From assembly GCF_020859565.1 (NCBI RefSeq), contig NZ_JAJHUO010000009.1:62001-126000 (forward strand): 64,000 nt of DNA, written 5' to 3'. The first letter of the stretch is position 1. The number at the start of each line of letters is the position of its first letter. Shown here piece by piece: positions 50,667-59,147 of the stretch. This stretch comes from Saccharothrix luteola (GTDB lineage Bacteria; Actinomycetota; Actinomycetes; Mycobacteriales; Pseudonocardiaceae). Under the pieces are notes generated by a model, which saw only the letters and a program-made list of their open reading frames with translations, had not been told where the DNA came from and did not search any database. A program made the translations under genes and the position numbers.

Positions 50667-53600
50667 TCACATCGGGTCGAGGCGGACGGTGGGCGGCGTG
50701 GTGGTGGCGGCGAAGAGGCGGTACCGGGAGTCGGGGCGGGTGGTCTTCGGCAAGGGAACCGTGTGCCTGTCGACCAGGCGGAACGGGGGTAGGGAGGTGA
50801 CGGCCTCGCCGTCGTCGACGGTGTGCGGGAGTCGGTCGGGGTGGGCGCGCAGGGTGAGGGCGGGCAGCTCGACCGGGGTGTCGGCGCGCAGCACCAGTTC
50901 CAGTCGGCGGCGGCCACCCGGGCGGACTTCGTAGCCGATGTGGGTGGTGGGGCGGGCCGCCTGGGCAGGGACGCCGGAACCGATGAACGGCAGGCCTTCG
51001 TGGTCCACGGCGGAGGCGAGCGCGACGGACACGTGCGTGCTCGGACCCGCCGGGATCTCGCAGCCGCCGAAGCCGTCCCCGGCGTGCCTGCCGACCAGCA
51101 CCTGCCGTGAGGCGACCGTGGGATCGACCGGCGGCTGGTCGGACAGCTCGTAGCCGACGAGGACCCTGGTGCCGCCCTCCGGCCAGGTCCAGCCGATCTG
51201 CACCGCGGCGCCGACGTACTCGACGTGGATGCCGGTCGGCTCGGCGACCCTCGCGTAGTGACGCGGCCTGCCGACGTGACCCGTGCCGTTCACGATCACG
51301 ACCGGCAGGTACGAGCAGAGCACGAGACCCTTGTCGATCCAGGCGTCGTTGACCGGTGAGGGTCCGTCGAGCACTCGGCCCGCCTGGTAGAGGTCGGCCT
51401 CGGTGACGCGGTCGCCCTCGCGAAGCGTGCCCGTGCCGAGCACCCGGACGACCTTGACGACGCCCTGGCCGGGCGGTGGCCAGCGGAGCTGGGTCGTGTG
51501 CTCGGCCAGGCTCAGCTCGGTGCTGACCCGCACGACGGTCAGCGGGCCCGCGGGTGCCGGCCGGCCGGCCGGGGTGACCTCCCGCGAGCGGCCCGACGAC
51601 CAGACGAGCCCACCCCCGTGGCCCGGGTACGCGACGCGAACCGTGTAGCGGTACCGGCCGCCGTTGCGGACGTCCGTGTCGGTCAGCCGGCCGGACACGG
51701 TGATCGGCAGGACGACCGGCGCGTCGTGCTCGGCCCCGATCTCGGCCCGGGACACCTCGACCCGGACGGCGGTGTCCGGCACGTGCCAGGTCAACGTGAC
51801 CTCGCCGTCGTCGGTGTCGGCCTCGACGGTCGCCTCGGAGGTGATGACGACCGGCGCCGTCACGACCGGCGCGGAGTACGTGCCGGACCGCTCGGTGAAC
51901 ACCGCGTAGCGCAACGGCACGCCGGGGAGTCCGGCCGCGGCGGCGTCGCGGAACCCCGTCGCCCTCGTCCGGCCGAGACGGGCGGGGCCGGGGGCCTCGT
52001 CGGGGCGTTCCGGCACCCGGTCCCCGGTGACGCGGACGACGACGTAGGCGATGTCCAGGTCGGGCGACGCGAGCCAGGTCAGCCGGACGCCGGCGGCCGG
52101 GTCGGTGACGACGGCCCGCGGTCGTCCGGGTGGGTCCGGCGGGATCCGGTCGAGCTCGTTGCGCGCGGCCGACAGGTCGGCGCAGAGGTCGAGCGCGGCG
52201 GCGTACAGCTCGGCCCGGCGCGAGTTCGGCGTGTCCGGCCGCCTGGCCCGCAGGTACAGCTCGGTGGCCTTGTCGATCTCGGTCTTCGCCCGTTCGAGGA
52301 GCGCGTCACGGCGGGGGAACCCCTCCGGCGCGGCCCGGAGCTCGCTCACGGCGGCGACGTAGTTGCGCCCGTCGACCAGCTTCTGGACGCGCGCCACCGC
52401 CTCGCCGATCGACAGCAAGGTGGTGTCCACCGCACCCTTGAACTCGCGGATCTCCCGGGCCAGCGGGTCGGTCCGGTCGGCGGGCACCGCCCAGATCCTC
52501 GCGGCCCGGTCGATGCGGAGCCTCGCCTGTTCCAGGTCGCGCTCCCTCAGCGCGCTCTTCGCCTCCGTGATCAGTTCCTCCACCAGGTACCGCTGCCCGA
52601 TCGGGAAGCCGCAGCGGCGGCAACCGAGGCCGTAGGCCGGGTCCACGGCGCCGCAGCGCGGGCACGGCTCGCGCAGCAGCAGGCCGCACGTCTTGCACGC
52701 GGTGCTGGTCTCGTCGTTCAGGTCCGCGCACCTGGGGCACTGGACGCGGCTGCGCAGGTGCCGCTCGGACTCCGCGGCGGGCAGCTCGACGGCCCAGCCG
52801 AGCTTGCCGAAGTGCGCCACGAACTCGCGCTTCGCCAGCACGAGGTCGTCGACGCCGCCGAGCCGCGCCTCTTCGAGGTACAGCTCGAACTGCCGGGCGC
52901 TCACCGACCCGGCGACCTTCAGGGTGGTCTCGAACCGCTTGATGATCGCTTGCAGGGTCACCACCTTCATCGACATGTCGTGCTGCTCGCGCTTCTCCTC
53001 GGAGGCGAACACGGACTTGGCGAAGGCGCCGAGGCGTTCCCGCGTCGGGAGCGTCGGGTCGGACTTGACCTTGATGCGGTGCGTCCGCGCCCAGAGCTCC
53101 TGCGCGGCGTCGCGCAGTTGCGACAACGACGACGTGTTGGTGATGGACTCGTCGACCCCTCGGAGCAACTGGTAGAGGCTGATCTCGCCGACTTCCGCGA
53201 GCTGACTGCTCAAGCGGCGCTCGTCCTCCGGCGGGAGCCGCGCGCTCGCGGTCCCGGTGCCCGCGCTCCGCTTCTCGGCGCGCTCGACCTGGCCGGCCAG
53301 CGCCTCGTCGGCCGCGAGGACGTCGGCGAACTCCGCCCGCAGGCCGGTCGCCTCCTCGGTGAGCAGGTAGCCCTTGGCCAGCATGAGCGACAGCCGGCTG
53401 CCCACCTCGCGGCGGCGGTCCTCGAGTGCGGCGCGCTCGTGCCGGAGGGCCAGCTCGCGTTCCGCCTGGCGCCGGTCGGCGCTCGACATGACCTTGTCGA
53501 TCTCGGGGAGCAGCGTCAGGTGGTACTTCGCGTCCTGCGCCTTCTTCCGGGGGAAACCGTTCTGCGTGGCCGTGGACCACTCGTTGCGGCGCCGGGCCAG

Positions 53601-53684
53601 CACGCGCTCGTAGCGCGCCTGGTCCCACGGCGCGTTGGGGTCCAGGTCGAGCAGGGCGAAGAAGTTCGGGCGCTCGTTGGCCAC
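50667..53684 (-). CDS. J-like / zinc-ribbon / fibronectin-III-like multidomain protein
   Basis: A 1005-residue soluble protein. Residues 1-~75 (NFFALLDLDPNAPWDQARYE...LLPEIDKVM) have the helix pattern of a J domain but lack the HPD tripeptide. A helical, coiled-coil-like region follows to ~300. Residues ~316-358 hold four CxxC pairs (CPRC, CKTC, CPRC, CRRC), i.e. two zinc ribbons. Further helices follow to ~510. Then come three or more fibronectin-III-like beta repeats (e.g. VRLTWLASPDLDIAYVVVRV, VTLTWHVPDTAVRVEVSRA, VQIGWTWPEGGTRVLVGYEL). GTG start, 6 bp after the Hsp70-vWA stop. It is probably the client-handling or co-chaperone part of the Hsp70 system (inference). Confidence 0.75.
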   Translation of the reverse strand: MANERPNFFALLDLDPNAPWDQARYERVLARRRNEWSTATQNGFPRKKAQDAKYHLTLLPEIDKVMSSADRRQAERELALRHERAALEDRRREVGSRLSLMLAKGYLLTEEATGLRAEFADVLAADEALAGQVERAEKRSAGTGTASARLPPEDERRLSSQLAEVGEISLYQLLRGVDESITNTSSLSQLRDAAQELWARTHRIKVKSDPTLPTRERLGAFAKSVFASEEKREQHDMSMKVVTLQAIIKRFETTLKVAGSVSARQFELYLEEARLGGVDDLVLAKREFVAHFGKLGWAVELPAAESERHLRSRVQCPRCADLNDETSTACKTCGLLLREPCPRCGAVDPAYGLGCRRCGFPIGQRYLVEELITEAKSALRERDLEQARLRIDRAARIWAVPADRTDPLAREIREFKGAVDTTLLSIGEAVARVQKLVDGRNYVAAVSELRAAPEGFPRRDALLERAKTEIDKATELYLRARRPDTPNSRRAELYAAALDLCADLSAARNELDRIPPDPPGRPRAVVTDPAAGVRLTWLASPDLDIAYVVVRVTGDRVPERPDEAPGPARLGRTRATGFRDAAAAGLPGVPLRYAVFTERSGTYSAPVVTAPVVITSEATVEADTDDGEVTLTWHVPDTAVRVEVSRAEIGAEHDAPVVLPITVSGRLTDTDVRNGGRYRYTVRVAYPGHGGGLVWSSGRSREVTPAGRPAPAGPLTVVRVSTELSLAEHTTQLRWPPPGQGVVKVVRVLGTGTLREGDRVTEADLYQAGRVLDGPSPVNDAWIDKGLVLCSYLPVVIVNGTGHVGRPRHYARVAEPTGIHVEYVGAAVQIGWTWPEGGTRVLVGYELSDQPPVDPTVASRQVLVGRHAGDGFGGCEIPAGPSTHVSVALASAVDHEGLPFIGSGVPAQAARPTTHIGYEVRPGGRRRLELVLRADTPVELPALTLRAHPDRLPHTVDDGEAVTSLPPFRLVDRHTVPLPKTTRPDSRYRLFAATTTPPTVRLDPM

Positions 53685-53690
53685 CGGAAC

Positions 53691-55775
53691 TCACCCGGCG
53701 CCGGGGAGCCGGTAGTCCGACGAGCCGCTCTCGGTGATCTCGCGGGCGATCGTGCCGAACACCGCGGACAGCTGCCCCAGGTTGGTGAACATGGCCTGCT
53801 CGGTCGAGGACGCGATCTTCCGGAGGAACTTCCGGTCGGCCGAGCCGAAGCCGACCGCGATGATCTCGACACCGTCGCGGTGGCACTCGTGCGCTCGTTG
53901 GACGGCTCCGCTCTGGTTGTACCAGACGCCGTCCGCGAGGACGACGCCGAACCTGCGACCCTCCACGCCGGCGAGCAACTGGCGCAGCTCCCGGAACGGG
54001 TCGGTCGCGTTGCCGACCCCGGTGCTGCCGACGGTGAGCCGCCCGATGGCGCGCTCGACGTCGGCGGCGTTGTGGGTGGCGGGCAGGCTGACGGCGACGC
54101 GGTCGGAGAACGAGACGATGCCGACCTCCGTGGTCGTCAGGTCGAGCTGCGCCAAGAACGCCCGCGCGGCCTGCTGCGCGGCGGCCAGCGGCGCGCCGGC
54201 CATGCTGCCGGAGAGGTCGAACGCGAGGTAGGTCGTCAGGGGCTCGCGGACGGTGGCCCGCACGGGTGGTTGCAGGAAGCGCTGCGGAACGTCCTCCGGC
54301 AGGTCGGCGACCTCGACGTGCAACGCGGCGCCGCTGGACCGGTCGGTCGCGGTCACCCCCACGATCGCGTTGTCGTCGTAGGCGTAGGCGATGTCGACCA
54401 CCGTCCGGCCCCGGCTGCGCCCGGGGAACCCGGTGACCAGGTACCGGCCGAGGTAGGCGCAGGGCGCCGGGTCGTCCGTCTCGCCCTGGGTCAGGAAGAC
54501 CTCGAGGAGGTCGCTGCCGTCGCCTTTCACGTGGAACTGGTACGGCCGCGTCTCGACGCACGGGATCGTCCGGTTCCTCGGCAGCAGCACGCTGTTGACG
54601 TAGCGGTCGCCCGCCGCGTTCTCGGCGATCATGCCGAGGCTGTGCGCGACGGTGCCGACGATCCGCCGCGGCGCGGACAGCCGGAGGATGGGCTCGACGT
54701 CACCCGGGCCGTCGAGCCTGAGCCCGGCCTCCTGCTCGAGCAGGATCGCGGCCTGGGCGGCGGCGCCGAGGGCGACGGCCTGGTCGGGGTGGACGCCCCC
54801 CATCGGCGGTTTCCCGGACATCGCCTCGATCCAGTCGCGCACCATCGGCATCCGGGTCGAGCCGCCGACCGGCAGCACGCCGTCGATGTCGGCCCAGGTC
54901 AGCCCGGTTTCCTCCAGCACCTTCCCGGTGAGCTGCGCGGTCGACTGCAACAGGTCGCGGCAGGCCGCCTCGAACTCCTCGCGGGTCACCTCGCAGCGCA
55001 GCGTCCGGTCGCCGACGACCAGCCGGACCTCGGCGGCACGGCGCGCGGACAGCATCCGCTTGAGGTCCTCCACGGCCACCAGGAGCGGCCCGGGGTGCGC
55101 CTCGATCGCGGCCGCTTCGTCGGGGTGCTTGTCGAGGATGATCGCGGCCAGCCGCTCGTCCCAGTCGCGTCCGCCGAGTTCGTGGTCCCCCTCGGTGGAC
55201 CGCACCGTGATCCCCTCGGCGTCGATGTCGACCAGCGAGATGTCGAACGTGCCGCCGCCCAGGTCGTACACCAGCACGCGCCGCGAGCGCGGTCCCGGCC
55301 GGAGCCCGTAGGCCAGCGCCGCCGCGGTCGGCTCGCTGATGATGCGCGGGACCTCCAGCCCGGCGAGCCTGCCCGCCTCGATGGTGGCCGAGCGCTGGGG
55401 ATGGGTGAAGTAGTCGGGGACCGTCACCACGGCACGGGTCACCGGCACGCCCAGCGCGGCCTCGGCCTGCGCCTTCAAGTGGCCGAGCACCAGGGCGGAC
55501 AGCTCGGTCGGGCTCCACTGACGACCGCCGAGGGACAACCGGAACGAGGCGTTGCCCATCGACCGCTTGAACAGGTGCGCGACCTCGGTCGCGTCGGCGG
55601 CCAGGTCGGCCTTGGCCGAGACGCCCACGACCGGGGCGCCGCCGGCGAAGCTCACCACGGACGCGGTGAGCGGCTCTCCCGCCGCGTCGGGGATGATCTC
55701 GGGGTCGCCGTCCGGGTTCACCCAAGCCACCGCGGAGTACGTGGTGCCGAGGTCGATACCGACAGCCGGTGTCAT
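53691..55775 (-). CDS. Hsp70 ATPase fused to a von Willebrand A domain
   Basis: A 694-residue protein. The N-terminal actin-like ATPase shows phosphate-1 GIDLGTTYSAVAW, FDISLVDI preceded by VYDLGGGT, and GGSTRMPMVRDW. A DnaK-like beta region follows (~390-500). In place of the helical lid there is a vWA domain (~515-690) with a MIDAS motif DLSGSM, GNAT and LADGVWYN. vWA domains bind proteins through a metal. This fusion would couple chaperone ATPase cycles to adhesion or scaffold binding. ATG start; it lies 49 bp after the lid-less DnaK gene. Confidence 0.9.
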   Translation of the reverse strand: MTPAVGIDLGTTYSAVAWVNPDGDPEIIPDAAGEPLTASVVSFAGGAPVVGVSAKADLAADATEVAHLFKRSMGNASFRLSLGGRQWSPTELSALVLGHLKAQAEAALGVPVTRAVVTVPDYFTHPQRSATIEAGRLAGLEVPRIISEPTAAALAYGLRPGPRSRRVLVYDLGGGTFDISLVDIDAEGITVRSTEGDHELGGRDWDERLAAIILDKHPDEAAAIEAHPGPLLVAVEDLKRMLSARRAAEVRLVVGDRTLRCEVTREEFEAACRDLLQSTAQLTGKVLEETGLTWADIDGVLPVGGSTRMPMVRDWIEAMSGKPPMGGVHPDQAVALGAAAQAAILLEQEAGLRLDGPGDVEPILRLSAPRRIVGTVAHSLGMIAENAAGDRYVNSVLLPRNRTIPCVETRPYQFHVKGDGSDLLEVFLTQGETDDPAPCAYLGRYLVTGFPGRSRGRTVVDIAYAYDDNAIVGVTATDRSSGAALHVEVADLPEDVPQRFLQPPVRATVREPLTTYLAFDLSGSMAGAPLAAAQQAARAFLAQLDLTTTEVGIVSFSDRVAVSLPATHNAADVERAIGRLTVGSTGVGNATDPFRELRQLLAGVEGRRFGVVLADGVWYNQSGAVQRAHECHRDGVEIIAVGFGSADRKFLRKIASSTEQAMFTNLGQLSAVFGTIAREITESGSSDYRLPGAG

Positions 55776-55824
55776 CCTGTCCGCCTTCCTCGATCCGGTG
55801 CCCGGACCGCCGTCGACCCGGGCA

Positions 55825-57474
55825 TCAGCTGATGATCCGGATGCTCTTGGCGTGCTCGACCGCGTCGTTCAGCTCGTCGGCGGACAGGGCGCGGTTGGTC
55901 TCGATGACGGCGTTCACCTCCGCGCCTCCCGTCGCCATGTCACGACCGGTGATCTGCAGCCGGCCCTGCCCGTTGATGCTGAAGCGCACCTCGACCGGCG
56001 AGTTCTCGGGCAGGTCCGCGACGAGCTTCAGCTCCGCGCGGCCGACCTCCTCGGCGGTGTCGAAGTCCTCGACGATCCGGTCCCGGACCGTGTTCTCGAA
56101 GATGCGCAGCTCCACCTCGCCCATACCGGCCTTCCGGGTGCCGAAGACCTTCGTGGCCTCCACGGGCAACGTCTCCTGGGCGCGGACGAGGTTGAAGATG
56201 ACCGGCTTGTCGTCCTTGGTCAGGGAACGGACGCCGAAGCTGTGGCTCAGCACGTTCTTGACCACCATGCCGTCGAGGTGGCGCACGGTGTCCAGGCGCA
56301 GGCCGAGCTCGGACGCGACCAGCTCCTCGGCGGCCTCGCGCGTCGAGGTCCCGTGGCGCGCCGGGTCTTGGGCGAGTTCGGCGGTCACCTCCCGGAGGCG
56401 GTCGCCGACGGCCAGCTTCTGCCCGTAGATCGCCGCGCCCTTGGCGACCGCCTGGTCGGGGTCGACCATGGTCACCTCGATGTCGAACTCCTCCTTCAGC
56501 CGCTCGGTGACCTGCACCATCCTGGTCGAGCCGCCGACCAGCAGGATGCGGTCGACCTTCGGGTGGCCGAGCTCGCGCGCGGTGTCCATCACCCTCTTAG
56601 TGAGCACCACCGTCGTGTCCAGCAGGTCGCGGGTGAGCTCGTCGAACTTCTCCCGGTTCAGGCTGACCGCGAGCTGCTGGTTGTCGTGGACGACCCGCAT
56701 CCGGGTCTCGCTCTTGGCGCTCAGCGCCCGCTTGCCCATCTCCGCCTGCTGCCACAGGTCCTGCAAGGTCTCCGGCGAGTCCAGCGGGTCGCTGGTGCTG
56801 CCGTGCGCGGCCTGCCACTGCTCGGCGAGGTGCTGGACGACCCGCTCGTCCCAGTTCCGGCCGCCGAGCTCGTGCGCGCCGTCGGTCGCCACCACCGTGA
56901 TGGCGCCGACCTCGATCTTGATCACGGTCACGTCGAAGGTGCCGCCGCCGAGGTCGTAGACGAGGACGACCTGGTCGGTCCGGTCCTGCATGCCGTAGCT
57001 GATCGCGGCGGCGGTCGGCTCGTTGATGATCTCCAGGACGTCGAGCCCGGCGATCCTCCCGGCGTTCGCGGTCGCGTCGCGCTGGACCACGCCGAAGTAG
57101 GCCGGGCAGGTGATGACGACCTTGTGCGGCCGGACGGTGTCGTGCCGTTCCGCGTCGTCGACGACCTTGCGCAGGATGTAGGAGGAGATCTCCTCCGGCG
57201 AGTACTCCCGGCCGAAGAACTCCCGCCGCCACTCGCCGTGGCCGATCTGCCGCTTGATCATCTCCACCACGCGGCCCGCGTCGAGCATCGCGGTGCTCTT
57301 CGCCTCCCGGCCGACCACCCGCGTGTCCGCGTCCTCGAACAGGACCACCGAGGGCGTGGTGAGGTCGCCCTCGGCGTTCGGGGTGATCATGGGGCGGCCG
57401 GAGAGCGGGTCGACGTGCGCGATGCACGTGTAGGTCGTCCCGAGGTCGATTCCGTACACCGGTGTCTCGGTCAA
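55825..57474 (-). CDS. DnaK-family Hsp70 lacking the C-terminal lid
   Basis: A 549-residue Hsp70. Motifs are GIDLGTTYTCIAHV, VYDLGGGTFDVTVI, NEPTAAAISYG and GGSTRMVQVTERL. The substrate-binding beta domain is present (VEVRFSINGQGRLQITGRD). The protein ends ~60-90 residues short of housekeeping DnaK, with a short helix only, so the lid is missing. The start is TTG at 57474, overlapping the GrpE-like stop (TTGA). It pairs with the GrpE-like and Hsp70-vWA genes, forming a dedicated chaperone set rather than the housekeeping one. Confidence 0.92.
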   Translation of the reverse strand: MTETPVYGIDLGTTYTCIAHVDPLSGRPMITPNAEGDLTTPSVVLFEDADTRVVGREAKSTAMLDAGRVVEMIKRQIGHGEWRREFFGREYSPEEISSYILRKVVDDAERHDTVRPHKVVITCPAYFGVVQRDATANAGRIAGLDVLEIINEPTAAAISYGMQDRTDQVVLVYDLGGGTFDVTVIKIEVGAITVVATDGAHELGGRNWDERVVQHLAEQWQAAHGSTSDPLDSPETLQDLWQQAEMGKRALSAKSETRMRVVHDNQQLAVSLNREKFDELTRDLLDTTVVLTKRVMDTARELGHPKVDRILLVGGSTRMVQVTERLKEEFDIEVTMVDPDQAVAKGAAIYGQKLAVGDRLREVTAELAQDPARHGTSTREAAEELVASELGLRLDTVRHLDGMVVKNVLSHSFGVRSLTKDDKPVIFNLVRAQETLPVEATKVFGTRKAGMGEVELRIFENTVRDRIVEDFDTAEEVGRAELKLVADLPENSPVEVRFSINGQGRLQITGRDMATGGAEVNAVIETNRALSADELNDAVEHAKSIRIIS

Positions 57475-58073
57475 CTCGACGCTCCTTCTTCAGTGCTCGT
57501 CCGGGTGTCTTCCAGTGGGGCTGCCGGCGTCGTCTCCGCGGTCGGGTCGGCCGGCTCGGGGGTCGTGGGCTCGGGCGCGGCGCCCTGGACCGCGGCGTAG
57601 ACCTTCACCCACTCCGGCCGCAGCACCTTGTCGTGCCAGGAGAAGCCGGTGCGGGACCGCTCGGCGACGTGCCGGTCGAGACCGGGGTCCGCGGTCTCGA
57701 CGACGCTGATGACCTTCTGCCGGGCCCGGTCCACCTCGGACCCCTCGACGGTGAACGCCTCGACCCCGTTGCGCGCCAACGTCTGCTCGACGGTCTCCCG
57801 GACGAACAGCAGCGCCTCGACGGTCGCCGGATCGCGCCCGGGCGAACCGGTCAGCTTGGTGAGGTCGTCGTGCATCGCCACGAGGTCGAGCAGGACCGTC
57901 CGCAGCTGGGCCTGGACCAGGCCCTGGCGGTGGGCGGTCAGCTCCTCGCTCATCGCGTCGAAGACCCGCTCCCTGGCCTCGTCGTAGCGGATCTTCGCGT
58001 CGAACGCGGTCTGCAGGCGCCGGATCTCCGCCAGCACCACGTCCGTCGCGTCCTGCGCCTCCGGCGAGCTCAT
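57471..58073 (-). CDS. GrpE-like nucleotide exchange factor
   Basis: A 200-residue protein with the GrpE layout: an N-terminal coiled coil (~1-60), the helical bundle LLDLVAMHDDLTKL...EALLFVRETVEQTLARNGVEAF, and the beta-domain end SRTGFSWHDKVLRPEWVKVY, which parallels the GrpE 'GY...RVLRPAxVxV' motif. The acidic Pro/Thr tail (~165-200) is extra. It would recycle ADP from the neighbouring Hsp70s. ATG overlaps the upstream stop (ATGA) and it overlaps the DnaK start. Confidence 0.8.
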   Translation of the reverse strand: MSSPEAQDATDVVLAEIRRLQTAFDAKIRYDEARERVFDAMSEELTAHRQGLVQAQLRTVLLDLVAMHDDLTKLTGSPGRDPATVEALLFVRETVEQTLARNGVEAFTVEGSEVDRARQKVISVVETADPGLDRHVAERSRTGFSWHDKVLRPEWVKVYAAVQGAAPEPTTPEPADPTAETTPAAPLEDTRTSTEEGASS

Positions 58074-58492
58074 CGGGTGATCTGGGTGATCTGGGCGTCG
58101 TCGCCGGTGGAGACGACGCTGTCGGTGATCGCCTCGGCCGCGACCGCCCGGTCCCCGGACGCGGTGACGGTGGCGCCCGCGCTCTTGAGGACGTCCGAGA
58201 TCTCGGCGCGGAGCTCCTCGTCCTCGGCGAGCAGCTTGCGGATCTGCAACCGCAGCGCCCCCTGCCGGTCCGGGTCCTCCGTGTCCTCGGCCAGGTCGAG
58301 CACGGCCGCTTCCAACGCGGGCGCGGACTGCTCCTTCCCCAACAGCCTGCGCAGCAGGGAACCGCCCGTCCGGACGGTCGCGTCGGCGGACTGCTCCTGC
58401 AACTTCGTCAGCACCGCGCTGCCGTAGGCGCCGGCCGCGGCGGTCACGTAGGGCACCACGGCGTTCGCCAGCTCGGCGATCTCCGCACTCAT
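58070..58492 (-). CDS. Small helical protein, effector-associated type
   Basis: A 140-residue protein. It is helical at the N-terminus (SAEIAELANAVVPYVTAAAGAYG), has a central LAEDTEDPDRQGALRLQIRKLLAEDEEL repeat, and ends with TASGDRAVAAEAITDSVVSTGDDAQITQIT. This ending resembles the short 'GD..svv.tGd.n' tails of small proteins found next to NB-ARC/TPR conflict genes in actinobacteria (from memory). ATG with GGAGG about 9 nt upstream. It may be an adaptor that links the STAND sensor to the chaperone set (inference). Confidence 0.6.
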   Translation of the reverse strand: MSAEIAELANAVVPYVTAAAGAYGSAVLTKLQEQSADATVRTGGSLLRRLLGKEQSAPALEAAVLDLAEDTEDPDRQGALRLQIRKLLAEDEELRAEISDVLKSAGATVTASGDRAVAAEAITDSVVSTGDDAQITQITR

Positions 58493-58547
58493 GTCGACTA
58501 CCTCCAACGACGGAATGTGTTGTGTTTTCCCGTGGACGCGCTGACCG

Positions 58548-59117
58548 TCAGACCTTGAACAGGTAGACGTCCATGCTCAACGCGTCCGGTGAGCCCAGGC
58601 TGATGAACGACCGGTACACGGTCGAGTCGAAGACGAAGCCCTGCGCGCCCAGCTCGCCGAGCACGCCGTTGACGCGGTCGGCGATCGCCAGGCCGCGCGT
58701 GACGTCGGCGCCCTGGCCCGACCCGCCGGTGCCGCCGAAGGTCATCACCAGACCGGCCCGGCGTCCCGCGAGCCGCGGGTCCGCGCGGACGCGGTCGCGC
58801 AACCCCTGCGCCGTCCCCGCGTCACCGCCGAGGAGCGCCGCCGAGTCGATCGGCATCTCGAGCTTGACCGGATCGAGTTCGAGCGCGGGCCCGGTGGGTC
58901 GGCTCGGCGTGGTCGTGGTGGGTGGCGTTGTCGTCGTCGTGGTGGTCGTGGTCGGTTCGGCCTGGGCGCCCGGGGGCAGCGGCGGCGCGGCGGTCACGGC
59001 CACGATGAACGCCAGCGCGAGCGCCAGCATGAGGTCGGCGAAGAGCCAGCCGATGGAGCCGAAGACGGCGTTGCCCGGATCGCGCTCCGCGCGACGCCTA
59101 CCGGTCGAGGTCCGCAC
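58548..59117 (-). CDS. MotB/ZorB-like single-pass membrane protein with OmpA-like C-terminus
   Basis: A 189-residue protein. The N-terminal helix (GSIGWLFADLMLALALAFIV, residues ~20-39) carries Asp28, placed as the proton-path Asp of MotB, TolR or ZorB. A Thr/Pro linker (~54-75) leads to a beta/alpha region. Its last part (ADVTRGLAIADRVNGVLGELGAQG) recalls the OmpA/MotB peptidoglycan-binding fold but lacks the clear NxxLSxxRA motif. GTG at 59117. It follows the MotA-like gene by 30 bp, the usual stator gene order. The pair probably forms a proton-driven membrane unit. Confidence 0.7.
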   Translation of the reverse strand: MRTSTGRRRAERDPGNAVFGSIGWLFADLMLALALAFIVAVTAAPPLPPGAQAEPTTTTTTTTTPPTTTTPSRPTGPALELDPVKLEMPIDSAALLGGDAGTAQGLRDRVRADPRLAGRRAGLVMTFGGTGGSGQGADVTRGLAIADRVNGVLGELGAQGFVFDSTVYRSFISLGSPDALSMDVYLFKV

Positions 59118-59147
59118 GCCGGCTCACCGCCTCGTTCCCCGGGTCGG

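Noticed and set aside
51498..55832. Plus-strand 1444-codon frame
   Set aside because: Antisense of the Hsp70-vWA and FN3 genes; high-GC shadow.
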